Part shown: piece by piece, positions 16,383-24,647 of the stretch | Numbering within the stretch: position 1 is the stretch's first letter | How the letters are laid out: the number at the start of each line of letters is the position of its first letter | DNA from: Streptomyces acidiscabies | Lineage (GTDB): Bacteria > Actinomycetota > Actinomycetes > Streptomycetales > Streptomycetaceae | NCBI RefSeq assembly: GCF_020010905.1 | Contig: NZ_JAGJBY010000002.1 | Span: forward strand, 2,852,001 to 2,916,000 | Reading direction: 5' to 3' | Length of the DNA: 64,000 bases | The notes under the pieces: generated by a model | Database searches by the model: none | What the model was told of the DNA's origin: nothing | What the model saw: only the letters and a program-made list of their open reading frames with translations | Translations under genes and position numbers: made by a program

Positions 16383-17753
16383 ATGACGATCCAGAGCGAG
16401 AACACCTGGCGGCCTCGGCCCGTCACCAATCGACAGATCACATACGCCACTGTGCTGGCCTTCCTGGCCTGGGCGTTCGCTGTCTACGACTTCATTCTCT
16501 TCGGCACCCTGCTGCCGGAGATAGGCAAGGACAAGGGCCTGGACTCAGCCGAGCAGGCCACGCTCGTCACCTGGATGTCCATCGGCGCGGTGGCACTCGG
16601 CTTGTTGGCCGGGCCGGTCGTCGACAAGTTCGGCCGCAAGGCCGGCGTGGCCGTCACCACCGCCGGAGCCGGCGTAGCCTCGGTTCTCACGGCTCTGGCA
16701 GGTGTCGTGCCGGCCTGGGGGCTGGTCGCCATCCGGTCCCTCAGCGGTCTGGGTCTGTCGGAACAGGGTGTCAACGGCGCCTATCTCAGCGAACTCTACG
16801 GGGCCTCGGACGATCCGCGGATCAAGAAGCGTCAGGGCTTCATCTACTCGCTGGTCCAGGGCGGTTGGCCGATCGGAGCGATCCTGGCAGCCGCGCTGAC
16901 GGCAGTGATGCTACCGATCACCGGCTGGGTCGGGTGTTTTCTCTTCGCCGCTGTCCCGTCGCTGGTCGTCGCGCTCCTCGCACGCAAGCTGCGTGAGTCC
17001 CCGCAGTTCGAGACCGTGCAGAAGCTGCGGCAGCTTCAGTCCCGCGGCGCACGCCGAGAAGCCGAGCAACTCGCGGCCGCCCTGGGCGTCGACGAGTCCG
17101 AGACCCGTAGCACCTTGGCCGACATCTTCCGCGGCAGGGGCCTGCGAACCACGCTCTCCCTGGGGCTCGGACACATCCTCAACTACTTTCCCGTGCAGGT
17201 CTTCAGCGTCCTGGGCACCACCGTACTCATCAACGTGCACCATGTGTCGTTCACGAACTCGCTGGTCATCCTGCTGCTGTCCAACATCATCGCCTACTTG
17301 GGCTATCTCACTCACGGATTCCTCGGGGACCGGTTCGGCAGGCGCAACGTCATCGCCGCCGGCTGGATCACCGGAGGTCTCGTCTTCACCGCAATGATCT
17401 ACGGGCCCAGCAACTTCTGGACCGTCGTCGCGCTCTACAGCATCGGGACCTTCTTCCTTATCGGTCCCTACTCGTGCGTCCTGTTCTTCGTCGGCGAAAG
17501 CTACGAGACGCGTATCCGAGGCCGCGGCGCCGCCTTCGTCGCAGCGGTGGGTCCGATCGGGGCGATCCTCTCCTCCGCCCTGGCAGCCACGCTGCTGAGC
17601 AACCACGGCACCTGGGCCACCGCCGCGTTTCTCTTCGGCGCGGTCCCCTGCACGCTGTCAGGCCTGGCGGTCCTGTTCTCGCGCAAGCGCCAGAACGTCG
17701 ACGCGCCGGTACATGCCGGCCGCCACGCTCGGAAGACTGAGCCGGCCATCTGA
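16383..17753 (+). CDS. MFS metabolite:H+ symporter
   Basis: A 456-residue major facilitator with 12 predicted membrane segments. The loop 2-3 motif is GPVVDKFGRKAG and the loop 8-9 motif GFLGDRFGRRN; both fit the metabolite:H+ symporter (sugar/aromatic-acid transporter-like) branch. A charged cytoplasmic insert of about 40 residues between the halves contains LRESPQFETVQK. GGAGGTG lies 5 nt before the ATG. It is separated from the catabolic operon by a terminator, but is transcribed in the same direction and probably imports the pathway substrate or a related acid. Confidence 0.88.
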   Translation: MTIQSENTWRPRPVTNRQITYATVLAFLAWAFAVYDFILFGTLLPEIGKDKGLDSAEQATLVTWMSIGAVALGLLAGPVVDKFGRKAGVAVTTAGAGVASVLTALAGVVPAWGLVAIRSLSGLGLSEQGVNGAYLSELYGASDDPRIKKRQGFIYSLVQGGWPIGAILAAALTAVMLPITGWVGCFLFAAVPSLVVALLARKLRESPQFETVQKLRQLQSRGARREAEQLAAALGVDESETRSTLADIFRGRGLRTTLSLGLGHILNYFPVQVFSVLGTTVLINVHHVSFTNSLVILLLSNIIAYLGYLTHGFLGDRFGRRNVIAAGWITGGLVFTAMIYGPSNFWTVVALYSIGTFFLIGPYSCVLFFVGESYETRIRGRGAAFVAAVGPIGAILSSALAATLLSNHGTWATAAFLFGAVPCTLSGLAVLFSRKRQNVDAPVHAGRHARKTEPAI

Positions 17754-17819
17754 TGTCGCGCCCCTGCCCGCCCCCTGCCTCGCCCTTGCGGTCGAGCGCC
17801 GCCCTCTGGGAGGCGGGTT

Positions 17820-17836
17820 CCCGCTCCTCCAGCGGG
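17820..17836. terminator. possible hairpin between convergent genes
   Basis: CCCGCT (17820-17825) and AGCGGG (17831-17836) pair perfectly around CCTCC. The position between the MFS and phosphatase 3' ends is suitable, but the stem is short. Confidence 0.35.
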
Positions 17837-17985
17837 CCCACGCGACGCGACCTCCGCGGGGCGTTCCAGCCTCGCCGGGGTGGGGTGCACCTTCGCCCGA
17901 GCCGCTGAGATCAGTCGGCTCACGGCCCTCAAGACACCGGTGGTGCGGCTCAAACCCCAAGGTCCGGCCGGGCGAAACCAGAGGG

Positions 17986-20400
17986 TTACTGGCTGAGCAG
18001 TAGTTCGGCCCAGATGGTCTTGCCCCTGTGTGTGTGGCGTGTGCCCCAGCGTTGTGCCATCTGGGCGACCAGGAGCAGGCCGCGTCCGCCCTCGTCGAAG
18101 GCGCGGGCGTGTCTGAGATGGGGAGCGGTGCTGCTCCCGTCGGTCACTTCGATGACGAGTGCGCTGTCACGGATGAGCCGAAGCCGGATGGGAGGGGCGC
18201 CGTAGCGGATGGCATTGGTGACCAGCTCGCTGACTACGAGCTCGGTGGTGAACGCGAGATCGCTCAGCCGCCAGGCGGTAAGTTGCCGGCGCGCGTCAGC
18301 ACGCGTGGGAGCCACGGCCACCGGGTCGCTCGCCAGGTCCCAGGTGGCGACGTGGTCGCCGTCGAAGGCCCGGGTGCGGGCAAGGAGCAGGGCGACATCG
18401 TCGTCGGGGGCCTTGGGGACGAGTGCATCCATGATGGCGTCGCACGTGGATTCCAGCGAGCGGTGCGAAGCTCCCAGGGCCTCGCGCAGCGTATCCAGGC
18501 CGACAGAGATGTCATGGGCTCGGGATTCGATGAGGCCGTCGGTGTACAGGGCGAGGAGACTGCCGGCCGGCAGGTCGAATTCGGCGCACTCGAAGGGCAG
18601 GCTGCCCAAGCCGAGGGGCGGCCCGGCCGGTATCTCGGGGAAATCGACCGTATCGTCCGGGAGCACGATGGCAGGCAGGGGGTGTCCGGCCCGGGCGATG
18701 CTGCAGTGCAGCGAGACGGGGTCGTACACGGCGTACATGCAGGTCGCACCGACGTCACCGTCGACTTCTTGGCCGCTCACGCCTTCGGAATCGACGGACA
18801 GGCGGATCACCAGATCGTCGAGGCGGGTGAGCAGCTCATCCGGGCTGAGGTCCACATCGGCGAGTGTGCGTACAGCGGCCCGCAAGCGTCCCATCGTGGC
18901 GGAGGCCTGGAGCCCGTGCCCGACGACGTCACCGACGACGAGGGCGACCCGCGCGCCGGAGAGAGGAATGACGTCGAACCAGTCGCCGCCCACACCCAGG
19001 GGGGAGTCTGCGGGCAGGTAGCGGGAGGCGAATTCCACAGCAGGTTGTTCTCGAAGCCGCTGGGGGAGCAGGTTGTGCTGGAGTGTCAAGGCGGTGGCGT
19101 GCTCACGGGTATAGCGGAGGGCATTGTCAATGGACACCGCCGCCCTTGCGGCGAGCTCTTCCACGAGGACCGCGTCGTCTCTGTCGAAGGGATGCTCAGG
19201 GTGGAGGCGACGTAGCAGGGAGAGGACACCCAGCGTCGTACCACGAGAACGCAGCGGTACCGCCAGCGTCGAATGGAACCCGAACTCCTGCACGCGGGCC
19301 CTGCGAACGCTGTCGTTCGCGAGCCACCGTTCCCATGCGAGGTCTCCAGCTCTCGCCAGAATCGCTCCTCCCGTGGCCAGACAGCGTGTGTAGGGCGAGT
19401 CCGCCGTCTGAGCGGTGGACTCGCCGACTGCGACTACGGCCTCCGGAGAGCCCGCAGTGGCCGAGCATTGCGCGACACGGCGCAGCGCAAGCGGCGAGTG
19501 GTCGTGCCTCAGAGCCGGATCCGTCCCTTGGAGCACCGAATCGAGGAGATCGACGGTGACGAAGTCGGCTAGTTGTGGCGTGATCGTCTCGGCGAGTTCC
19601 TGCGCGGTCTGCGACACGTCGAGGCTGGTGCCGATACGGGTGGCCGCATCGTTCAGCAGAGACCACCGCCGTCGGCCCCAGTACTGTTCGCTGCTCTCGT
19701 AGGTTGTGACGATCGCACCGCACAGGCGCCCCGAAGCATCCCTGACAGGCCCTATTTCATGCGCCCAGGGGCGCTCGTGAGTCACGCCCGGCACGCTGTA
19801 GTAGCCCTCGTAGTGCACCGGCTCCCCGGTCTCGATCACTTGACGCAGATGTCGCTGGAATGCCGCGTAGACCGGCTCCGAGAAGACATCGGAGACCAGA
19901 CGACCCCGCAGCTCTTCCTCCGTGGCGGCGAACCGGCGGGCGGCGGCAGCATTGACCCGTGCGAAACGTAGTTCCGTGTCGTAGATCACCTGGACGACCG
20001 GGCACTGGGTGAAAGCCCGGTCTGCGAGAGTCTGGCCGCCTTCCGACCTCGTCGGCTCACCGGGCCGGGCCATCGTCAGAACCCAGTGAAGATCCCCTCT
20101 CCCCGACGGCATCGGCTGGGCCTGAAGTACCAGTTCCAGGACTTGTCCGTCGTTACGCAGGAACGCGAGCCGACCTCTCCAACTCGCCTGACGCGCAAGC
20201 ACTCGCTGCAAGGTCGCGGCGTCGTCCCCGGACAGCAGGTCCTGCACCGGGTGCCCTTCGATCTCGGTGCGAGAGAGGCCGAGCGGCACACGGGACTCCG
20301 GACCCCAGCCGATCACCACTCCTTCGGCGTCCGTCAGCGCCACAGCCGCGTATGACATATCAGCGGCTGCACCCCAAGGAGCCGTGCCGAAATCCTCCAT
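17986..20400 (-). CDS. PAS-PAS-GAF-SpoIIE phosphatase with C-terminal ATPase domain
   Basis: A large signalling protein (804 residues from the ATG at 20400). Domains by eye: PAS about 15-115; PAS about 130-235 (FTQCPVVQVIYD); GAF about 255-430; PP2C/SpoIIE phosphatase about 455-665 with metal-site GGDWFD at 471 and GDVVGHG at 490; and an anti-sigma-type HATPase about 690-800 with ELVTNAIRYG (N box) and GGRGLLLV. Such proteins dephosphorylate anti-anti-sigma factors in response to small ligands, and the ATPase may act as an anti-sigma kinase. The frame stays open to 20655 but would overlap the TetR gene, so the shorter start is preferred. No sigma or anti-sigma gene is adjacent. Confidence 0.88.
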   Translation of the reverse strand: MEDFGTAPWGAAADMSYAAVALTDAEGVVIGWGPESRVPLGLSRTEIEGHPVQDLLSGDDAATLQRVLARQASWRGRLAFLRNDGQVLELVLQAQPMPSGRGDLHWVLTMARPGEPTRSEGGQTLADRAFTQCPVVQVIYDTELRFARVNAAAARRFAATEEELRGRLVSDVFSEPVYAAFQRHLRQVIETGEPVHYEGYYSVPGVTHERPWAHEIGPVRDASGRLCGAIVTTYESSEQYWGRRRWSLLNDAATRIGTSLDVSQTAQELAETITPQLADFVTVDLLDSVLQGTDPALRHDHSPLALRRVAQCSATAGSPEAVVAVGESTAQTADSPYTRCLATGGAILARAGDLAWERWLANDSVRRARVQEFGFHSTLAVPLRSRGTTLGVLSLLRRLHPEHPFDRDDAVLVEELAARAAVSIDNALRYTREHATALTLQHNLLPQRLREQPAVEFASRYLPADSPLGVGGDWFDVIPLSGARVALVVGDVVGHGLQASATMGRLRAAVRTLADVDLSPDELLTRLDDLVIRLSVDSEGVSGQEVDGDVGATCMYAVYDPVSLHCSIARAGHPLPAIVLPDDTVDFPEIPAGPPLGLGSLPFECAEFDLPAGSLLALYTDGLIESRAHDISVGLDTLREALGASHRSLESTCDAIMDALVPKAPDDDVALLLARTRAFDGDHVATWDLASDPVAVAPTRADARRQLTAWRLSDLAFTTELVVSELVTNAIRYGAPPIRLRLIRDSALVIEVTDGSSTAPHLRHARAFDEGGRGLLLVAQMAQRWGTRHTHRGKTIWAELLLSQ

Positions 20401-20599
20401 AGCAAAGCCAGTCTCCCACCGATGCGGGCATTCAGCAGCGGTGAGAATTTCGATGTCAGAGGGGCGTTCTGTTCCTGGTGAGGTGGCCGGCCCGCGGGAT
20501 GACACCTGGTCGCCGCATGTCCCTGCGCGGCGGTGCCGGCCGGTCGCGGCCGGCACGGATACGAACGCCCCTGATGGGTCCCACGCCGTGGCATCGGTC

Positions 20600-21265
20600 T
20601 CAGCGGCGACCATCCGCTCCCGTCGCGAGCATGCCGTTGACCACGAGGGCCGCAAGCGCGTCCGCTGTGGCGGTCAGCTGCTGCGGTGAGGACGGCGCGG
20701 GTCGGCCCAGTCGTCGAGCCAGGGGCACGTCCACCATGCCCGAGACAGGCGGGATGACGGCGAAGAAGAACACGTCCACCGGGATGGGCGCCATGCGGCC
20801 GGAAGCGACGAGCCGATCGACACAGGCCGTGATGGTCTGCAGGACCGGGCCGATGTAGTGCGTGTACAGGTAGTCCAGCCGCTCCGTGTCCCGGTTGAGC
20901 TCGTCGACGAACAGCCGTCCTACGAGGGGCGCGTCCGCCGCCGTTCGGTAGAAGTTGCTGATGATCTGCCGCAACTGCTCGGCATCGTCCAGCGAGGGGT
21001 CCACCTGCGGCATACCGGCCAGTCGTGCCCCGAGGGCGAATTCCACCACCGCCCGCCAGAACGCGGCCTTGGACCCGTACCGGTCGTTGATGAAGTTGTG
21101 GCTGACGCCCAGGCGGCGGGCCAACTCTCTTGCCGATGCGTGGTCGTACCCCAGTTCCGCGAAGGCTTCGAGCCCGCGCCGCAGGATGCTCTCCTCCCCC
21201 GGCACCGCGGGAGTGTCCGCGCCGGGGCGCCCCGGCCGACGAGCTGATTCGGCGCTTGCTCCCAT
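20600..21265 (-). CDS. TetR family transcriptional regulator
   Basis: A 221-residue TetR regulator. The N-terminal HTH is SILRRGLEAFAELGYDHASARELARRLG (shown in parts: AFAELGYDHASARELARRLG) followed by VSHNFINDRYGSKAAFWRAV. The C-terminal ligand domain includes LFVDELNRDTERLDYLYTHY. It is divergent from the DUF2236 oxygenase and exporter genes, with a perfect 16-bp inverted repeat between them 90 nt from its start codon. By the classic TetR pattern it should repress both itself and the exporter operon until an inducing drug binds. Confidence 0.92.
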   Translation of the reverse strand: MGASAESARRPGRPGADTPAVPGEESILRRGLEAFAELGYDHASARELARRLGVSHNFINDRYGSKAAFWRAVVEFALGARLAGMPQVDPSLDDAEQLRQIISNFYRTAADAPLVGRLFVDELNRDTERLDYLYTHYIGPVLQTITACVDRLVASGRMAPIPVDVFFFAVIPPVSGMVDVPLARRLGRPAPSSPQQLTATADALAALVVNGMLATGADGRR

Positions 21266-21353
21266 TTCCTGCCTCCATGCCTGACTGTTCGTGCCCGCGC
21301 AGCACGCACCCTGTGCTGCCGCACGGCGGCCTGATGGACCAGGAACAGCTTAC

Positions 21354-21392
21354 TTGACACATGTCAGATTGGGGGTAATCTGACATGTGTCA
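21354..21392. promoter_or_regulatory. TetR operator overlapping divergent promoters
   Basis: TGACACATGTCAGATT (21355-21370) and AATCTGACATGTGTCA (21377-21392) are perfect inverted copies separated by GGGGGT. Each arm itself contains a TGACA-NN-TGTCA palindrome, suggesting two repressor dimers. On the plus strand TTGACA (21354-21359), 16 nt, then TAATCT (21376-21381) gives a promoter inside the operator. Confidence 0.88.
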
Positions 21393-21448
21393 GGCGGCCT
21401 TCCCCCATGATCGCCGGTCCGCCTCGCCCTCTCGGAAGTGAGAGCCAC

Positions 21449-22657
21449 ATGACTGCGAACCAAGCACCCCGCGAAGCCCTCGAGCGAGTGATCGACCTGG
21501 AAGCCGCGCGACAGCGGCACAGCTCCCAGACCGAGCACCTCGTCGTCCTGCTCACGGCCGGGGATCCGCTCGCCGACGCCGCCGTCGCCGAACTGGACCT
21601 CCACGGCACGTCGGCACGACAGGCCTTCGACATGGGCCTCAAGGAAGGGATGGCGAGCCTCGGTGAACACTCCCCCACAGCCATCACCGCACTGCTGAAG
21701 GACCTGGAGGCCACTCCGTCCTGGGCCGCCCCTTCGACGCTGCACCGCGGCGACGTCGTGAGCCGGTCCGTACCGCCCATATGGTCCGGGCTCTGCTCGA
21801 TCACCAGCGCGCTGGCCCACACCTACGCCTCCCCGGCCGTCGCCCGGCTCCTGGCCGGGAGCGGCACACCCACGGACACGGCTTCGCGCAGCCTCGTGGA
21901 GACCGCGGTGTGGGCCCGTCGGATCGTCCAACCGGGCGGGCTGCTGCGCGGAGGGCAGGGATATGTGGCCGCCGCCGAGCTTCGACTGCGCCACGCCCGT
22001 ATGCGTGCCACGTCGCTCGCGGACTGGGACGCGGGCGCCCCCGGCCTGCCGATCGGTCAGCTCGACATGGCCCGTACCTGGCTCGGCTTCACCCTGATCT
22101 CCTACCGAGCCCTGGCCGCCGTCGGCATCGAGATCAGCCCCGCGGAAGAGCGCCACCTCTACCGGTACTGGTCGTACGTGGCCCACCTGCTGGGACTCGA
22201 CGAACGCCTCCACCAGGACGTCGCCGACCACGCCGGAGCCCGCCGGTTGCAGGACCTGCTGGACTCCGTGACACCGTCGCCCGACGATAACTCACGCACC
22301 CTGACGATCGCGATGGTCGAGATTCAGGCTCACGCCATGGCCCGCGCGCCGGGAATGGCCCTCTCCGAGGAACAACTCAGCACGCTGATGCACACAGTGT
22401 TGCGGCAGACCTTCGGGGAACCGGCGTCAAACCGTATGGGCCTTCCTGCCTCGGCCACGCCGGATCTCATGCCGCTGATCGGCACACTCGACCGGCAGGC
22501 CCGGCGCTGGCAGACCTTCTCCCGCGCCTCGGCGCGAGAAGCCCACCTCCGGGCACTCGAGGACTCCGGCCCGGACGTGGTCCCACGTGTCCCTCGCCGT
22601 GGCACACGTCGTCGACAGAACTCAGGAGCGGGTCTCCCGAAGTTCCCGGCTGCCTGA
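21449..22657 (+). CDS. oxygenase MpaB / latex-clearing (DUF2236) family protein
   Basis: A 402-residue mostly helical protein from ATG 21449 (ATG 21407 is in frame). Family marks of the DUF2236/MpaB/Lcp group are ELRLRHARMR near the middle, the ARTWLGFTLISYRAL helix, and EERHLYRYWSYVAHLLGL. Members are b-type haem oxygenases or similar, for example rubber oxygenase Lcp and the mycophenolic-acid enzyme MpaB. The conserved Arg/His environment of the haem is consistent. It lies directly downstream of the TetR operator and 146 nt before an efflux pump, suggesting a drug- or xenobiotic-modifying role. The C-terminus is very basic. Confidence 0.75.
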   Translation: MTANQAPREALERVIDLEAARQRHSSQTEHLVVLLTAGDPLADAAVAELDLHGTSARQAFDMGLKEGMASLGEHSPTAITALLKDLEATPSWAAPSTLHRGDVVSRSVPPIWSGLCSITSALAHTYASPAVARLLAGSGTPTDTASRSLVETAVWARRIVQPGGLLRGGQGYVAAAELRLRHARMRATSLADWDAGAPGLPIGQLDMARTWLGFTLISYRALAAVGIEISPAEERHLYRYWSYVAHLLGLDERLHQDVADHAGARRLQDLLDSVTPSPDDNSRTLTIAMVEIQAHAMARAPGMALSEEQLSTLMHTVLRQTFGEPASNRMGLPASATPDLMPLIGTLDRQARRWQTFSRASAREAHLRALEDSGPDVVPRVPRRGTRRRQNSGAGLPKFPAA

Positions 22658-22803
22658 TTCTCCCGCCTCCAGTTCGCGCGGAGCACCGGCCGCCTCACCG
22701 GCTGCCGTGCACCGCCCCTTACCACGTGACGAGCTCCGACGACGCAGCCGTCCCGCACCGCGCCACCACTATGTGCACTCCTCGATTCGTCTGGAGCCCC
22801 GCC

Positions 22804-24315
22804 ATGTCTCAAACCACCACCGACGCCCATGACGGCACGGCCAACGTGTCCTCACTCCCTGCGGCCGAGCCCCCGCCCCACCATCGCTGGTGGATCCTCG
22901 CCATCATCGGCGTGGCTCAGCTCATGGTCGTCCTGGATGCCACCATCGTGAACATCGCCCTGCCCTCCGCACAGAAGGACCTGGGCTTCTCCGACGGTGA
23001 CCGGCAGTGGGTCGTCACCGCGTACGCCCTCGCCTTCGGCAGTCTGCTGCTGCTCGGCGGACGCATAGCGGACCTGTTCGGCCGCAAGATGACCTTCCTC
23101 ATCGGCCTGGTCGGCTTCGCCGGCATGTCCGCCCTGGGCGGTGCCGCCACCAGCTTCGAGATGCTCGTCATCGCCCGTGCCGGGCAGGGCCTGTTCGGCG
23201 CCCTGCTCGCCCCCGCCGCCCTGTCACTGCTGACCACGACCTTCACCGACCCCAAGGAACGTGCCACGGCCTTCGGTGTCTTCGGCGCCATCGCCGGCGC
23301 CGGCGGCGCCATCGGCCTGCTCCTCGGCGGTCTGCTCACCGAGTACTTCGACTGGCGCTGGACCCTCTACGTCAACCTCGCCTTCGCGGCCGTCGCCTTC
23401 ATCGGCGGCATGATGCTGCTGCGCCGCACCGCCCGCAGCAAGACCACCTCCCTCGACGTCCCAGGAGCCGTTCTCGTCGGCGCCGGCCTCTTCAGTCTGG
23501 TCTACGGCTTCTCCAACGCCGAGTCCCACGACTGGAGCTCCCCGCAGACCTGGGGTTTCCTCATCGCCGGAGCCGTCCTGCTCGCCGTATTCACGTGGTG
23601 GCAGACCCGGTCCTCCCACCCCCTGCTCCCTCTGCGCATCATGCTAGACCGCAACCGCGGCGCCTCCTTCGTAGCCGTCATGATCAGCGGTGCCGGTATG
23701 TTCGGCGTCTTCCTCTTCCTCACCTACTACCTGCAGCAGAGCCTCGGTTACACCCCCGTCAAGACCGGCTTGGCCTTCCTGCCCATGGTCGCCGCGCTCA
23801 TGGTCGCCTCCGCCCTCGCCACCAGCGTGCTCGTCCCCCGCATCGGCCCCAAGCCGGTGGTCCCGCTCGGCATGGGCCTGGCCGCCGCCGGTATGGCATG
23901 GCTCACCGCTCTCGGCCTCGACAGCAGCTACACCGCCGACGTCATGCCGCCGCTCATCGTCGCGGGCCTCGGCCTCGGCCTGGTGATCGCCCCGGCCATG
24001 AGCCTGGCCGTCGCAGGCGTGGACACCGATGACTCCGGTGTCGCCTCCGCCACCGTCAACGCCATGCAGCAGGTCGGCGGTTCGATCGGTACGGCCCTGC
24101 TCAACACCCTGGCCACCAGCGCAGCCGCCGACTACATGACCGGTCGCGACCCCAAGGACCCGCTGGTCCAGGCGCAGGCCAGCCTTGAGGCCTACTCCAC
24201 CGCGTACTGGTGGTCGGCCGTCTTCTTCGCAGCCGGCCTGGCCGTCAGCGTCGTCCTCTACCGACGTGGAGTTCCCGAGCAGGACCCCAACGCAGCACCC
24301 GTCGTCCACATGTGA
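22804..24315 (+). CDS. MFS drug exporter, DHA2 (EmrB/QacA) family
   Basis: A 503-residue 14-TM multidrug exporter from ATG 22804 (TGGAG upstream; an in-frame ATG at 22726 has no support). Signatures: LDATIVNIALP (motif D1 of DHA2 pumps), GGRIADLFGRKMTF (motif A) and GAIAGAGGAIGLLLGG (motif C, antiporter). It should export hydrophobic drugs in exchange for protons. It is co-oriented with the DUF2236 gene under the TetR operator and followed by a terminator. Confidence 0.93.
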   Translation: MSQTTTDAHDGTANVSSLPAAEPPPHHRWWILAIIGVAQLMVVLDATIVNIALPSAQKDLGFSDGDRQWVVTAYALAFGSLLLLGGRIADLFGRKMTFLIGLVGFAGMSALGGAATSFEMLVIARAGQGLFGALLAPAALSLLTTTFTDPKERATAFGVFGAIAGAGGAIGLLLGGLLTEYFDWRWTLYVNLAFAAVAFIGGMMLLRRTARSKTTSLDVPGAVLVGAGLFSLVYGFSNAESHDWSSPQTWGFLIAGAVLLAVFTWWQTRSSHPLLPLRIMLDRNRGASFVAVMISGAGMFGVFLFLTYYLQQSLGYTPVKTGLAFLPMVAALMVASALATSVLVPRIGPKPVVPLGMGLAAAGMAWLTALGLDSSYTADVMPPLIVAGLGLGLVIAPAMSLAVAGVDTDDSGVASATVNAMQQVGGSIGTALLNTLATSAAADYMTGRDPKDPLVQAQASLEAYSTAYWWSAVFFAAGLAVSVVLYRRGVPEQDPNAAPVVHM

Positions 24316-24328
24316 GAACCGGCAAGGG

Positions 24329-24358
24329 ACGGCCCGCGAGGAACTCCTCTCGGGCCGT
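24329..24358. terminator. terminator hairpin after drug exporter
   Basis: ACGGCCCG, C, GAGG, loop AACT, CCTC, T, CGGGCCGT. This is a 12-bp stem with a single internal C/T mismatch, starting 14 nt after the stop codon. Confidence 0.88.
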
Positions 24359-24418
24359 TCCGCATAACTGGGAGACCGCCACCGAACCGCCTTTGACACC
24401 TGGAATGCCTGGATGAGC

Positions 24419-24445
24419 GGCATGGACGGCATGGACGGCATGGAC
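24419..24445. repeat. short tandem repeat (9 bp x 3)
   Basis: Three exact copies of GGCATGGAC plus a partial fourth, in the 332-bp gene-free stretch between exporter and helicase (24316-24647). No gene is seen in that stretch. Confidence 0.8.
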
Positions 24446-24647
24446 GGCAGACAGAAACGACGATACCTGTAGCGCGAATACGACCCGAATTCGATCCCCA
24501 AGGGTTTATTTACTGGAAAACATGGGCTCTGAACTCGGAAATACGAAGCGACAGACGAGTCGGGCTGTACCAGGGTTCTGCACACAGACGGACCTCTGCT
24601 TGTTCGTGGCGACCCAGCCACGTGGGACTCCGAAGCTGAATTATGAG

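Noticed and set aside
24419..24445. Repeat-based regulatory or CRISPR-like element
   Set aside because: There are only three 9-bp copies in a short gene-free gap, and it is too small to support a function.
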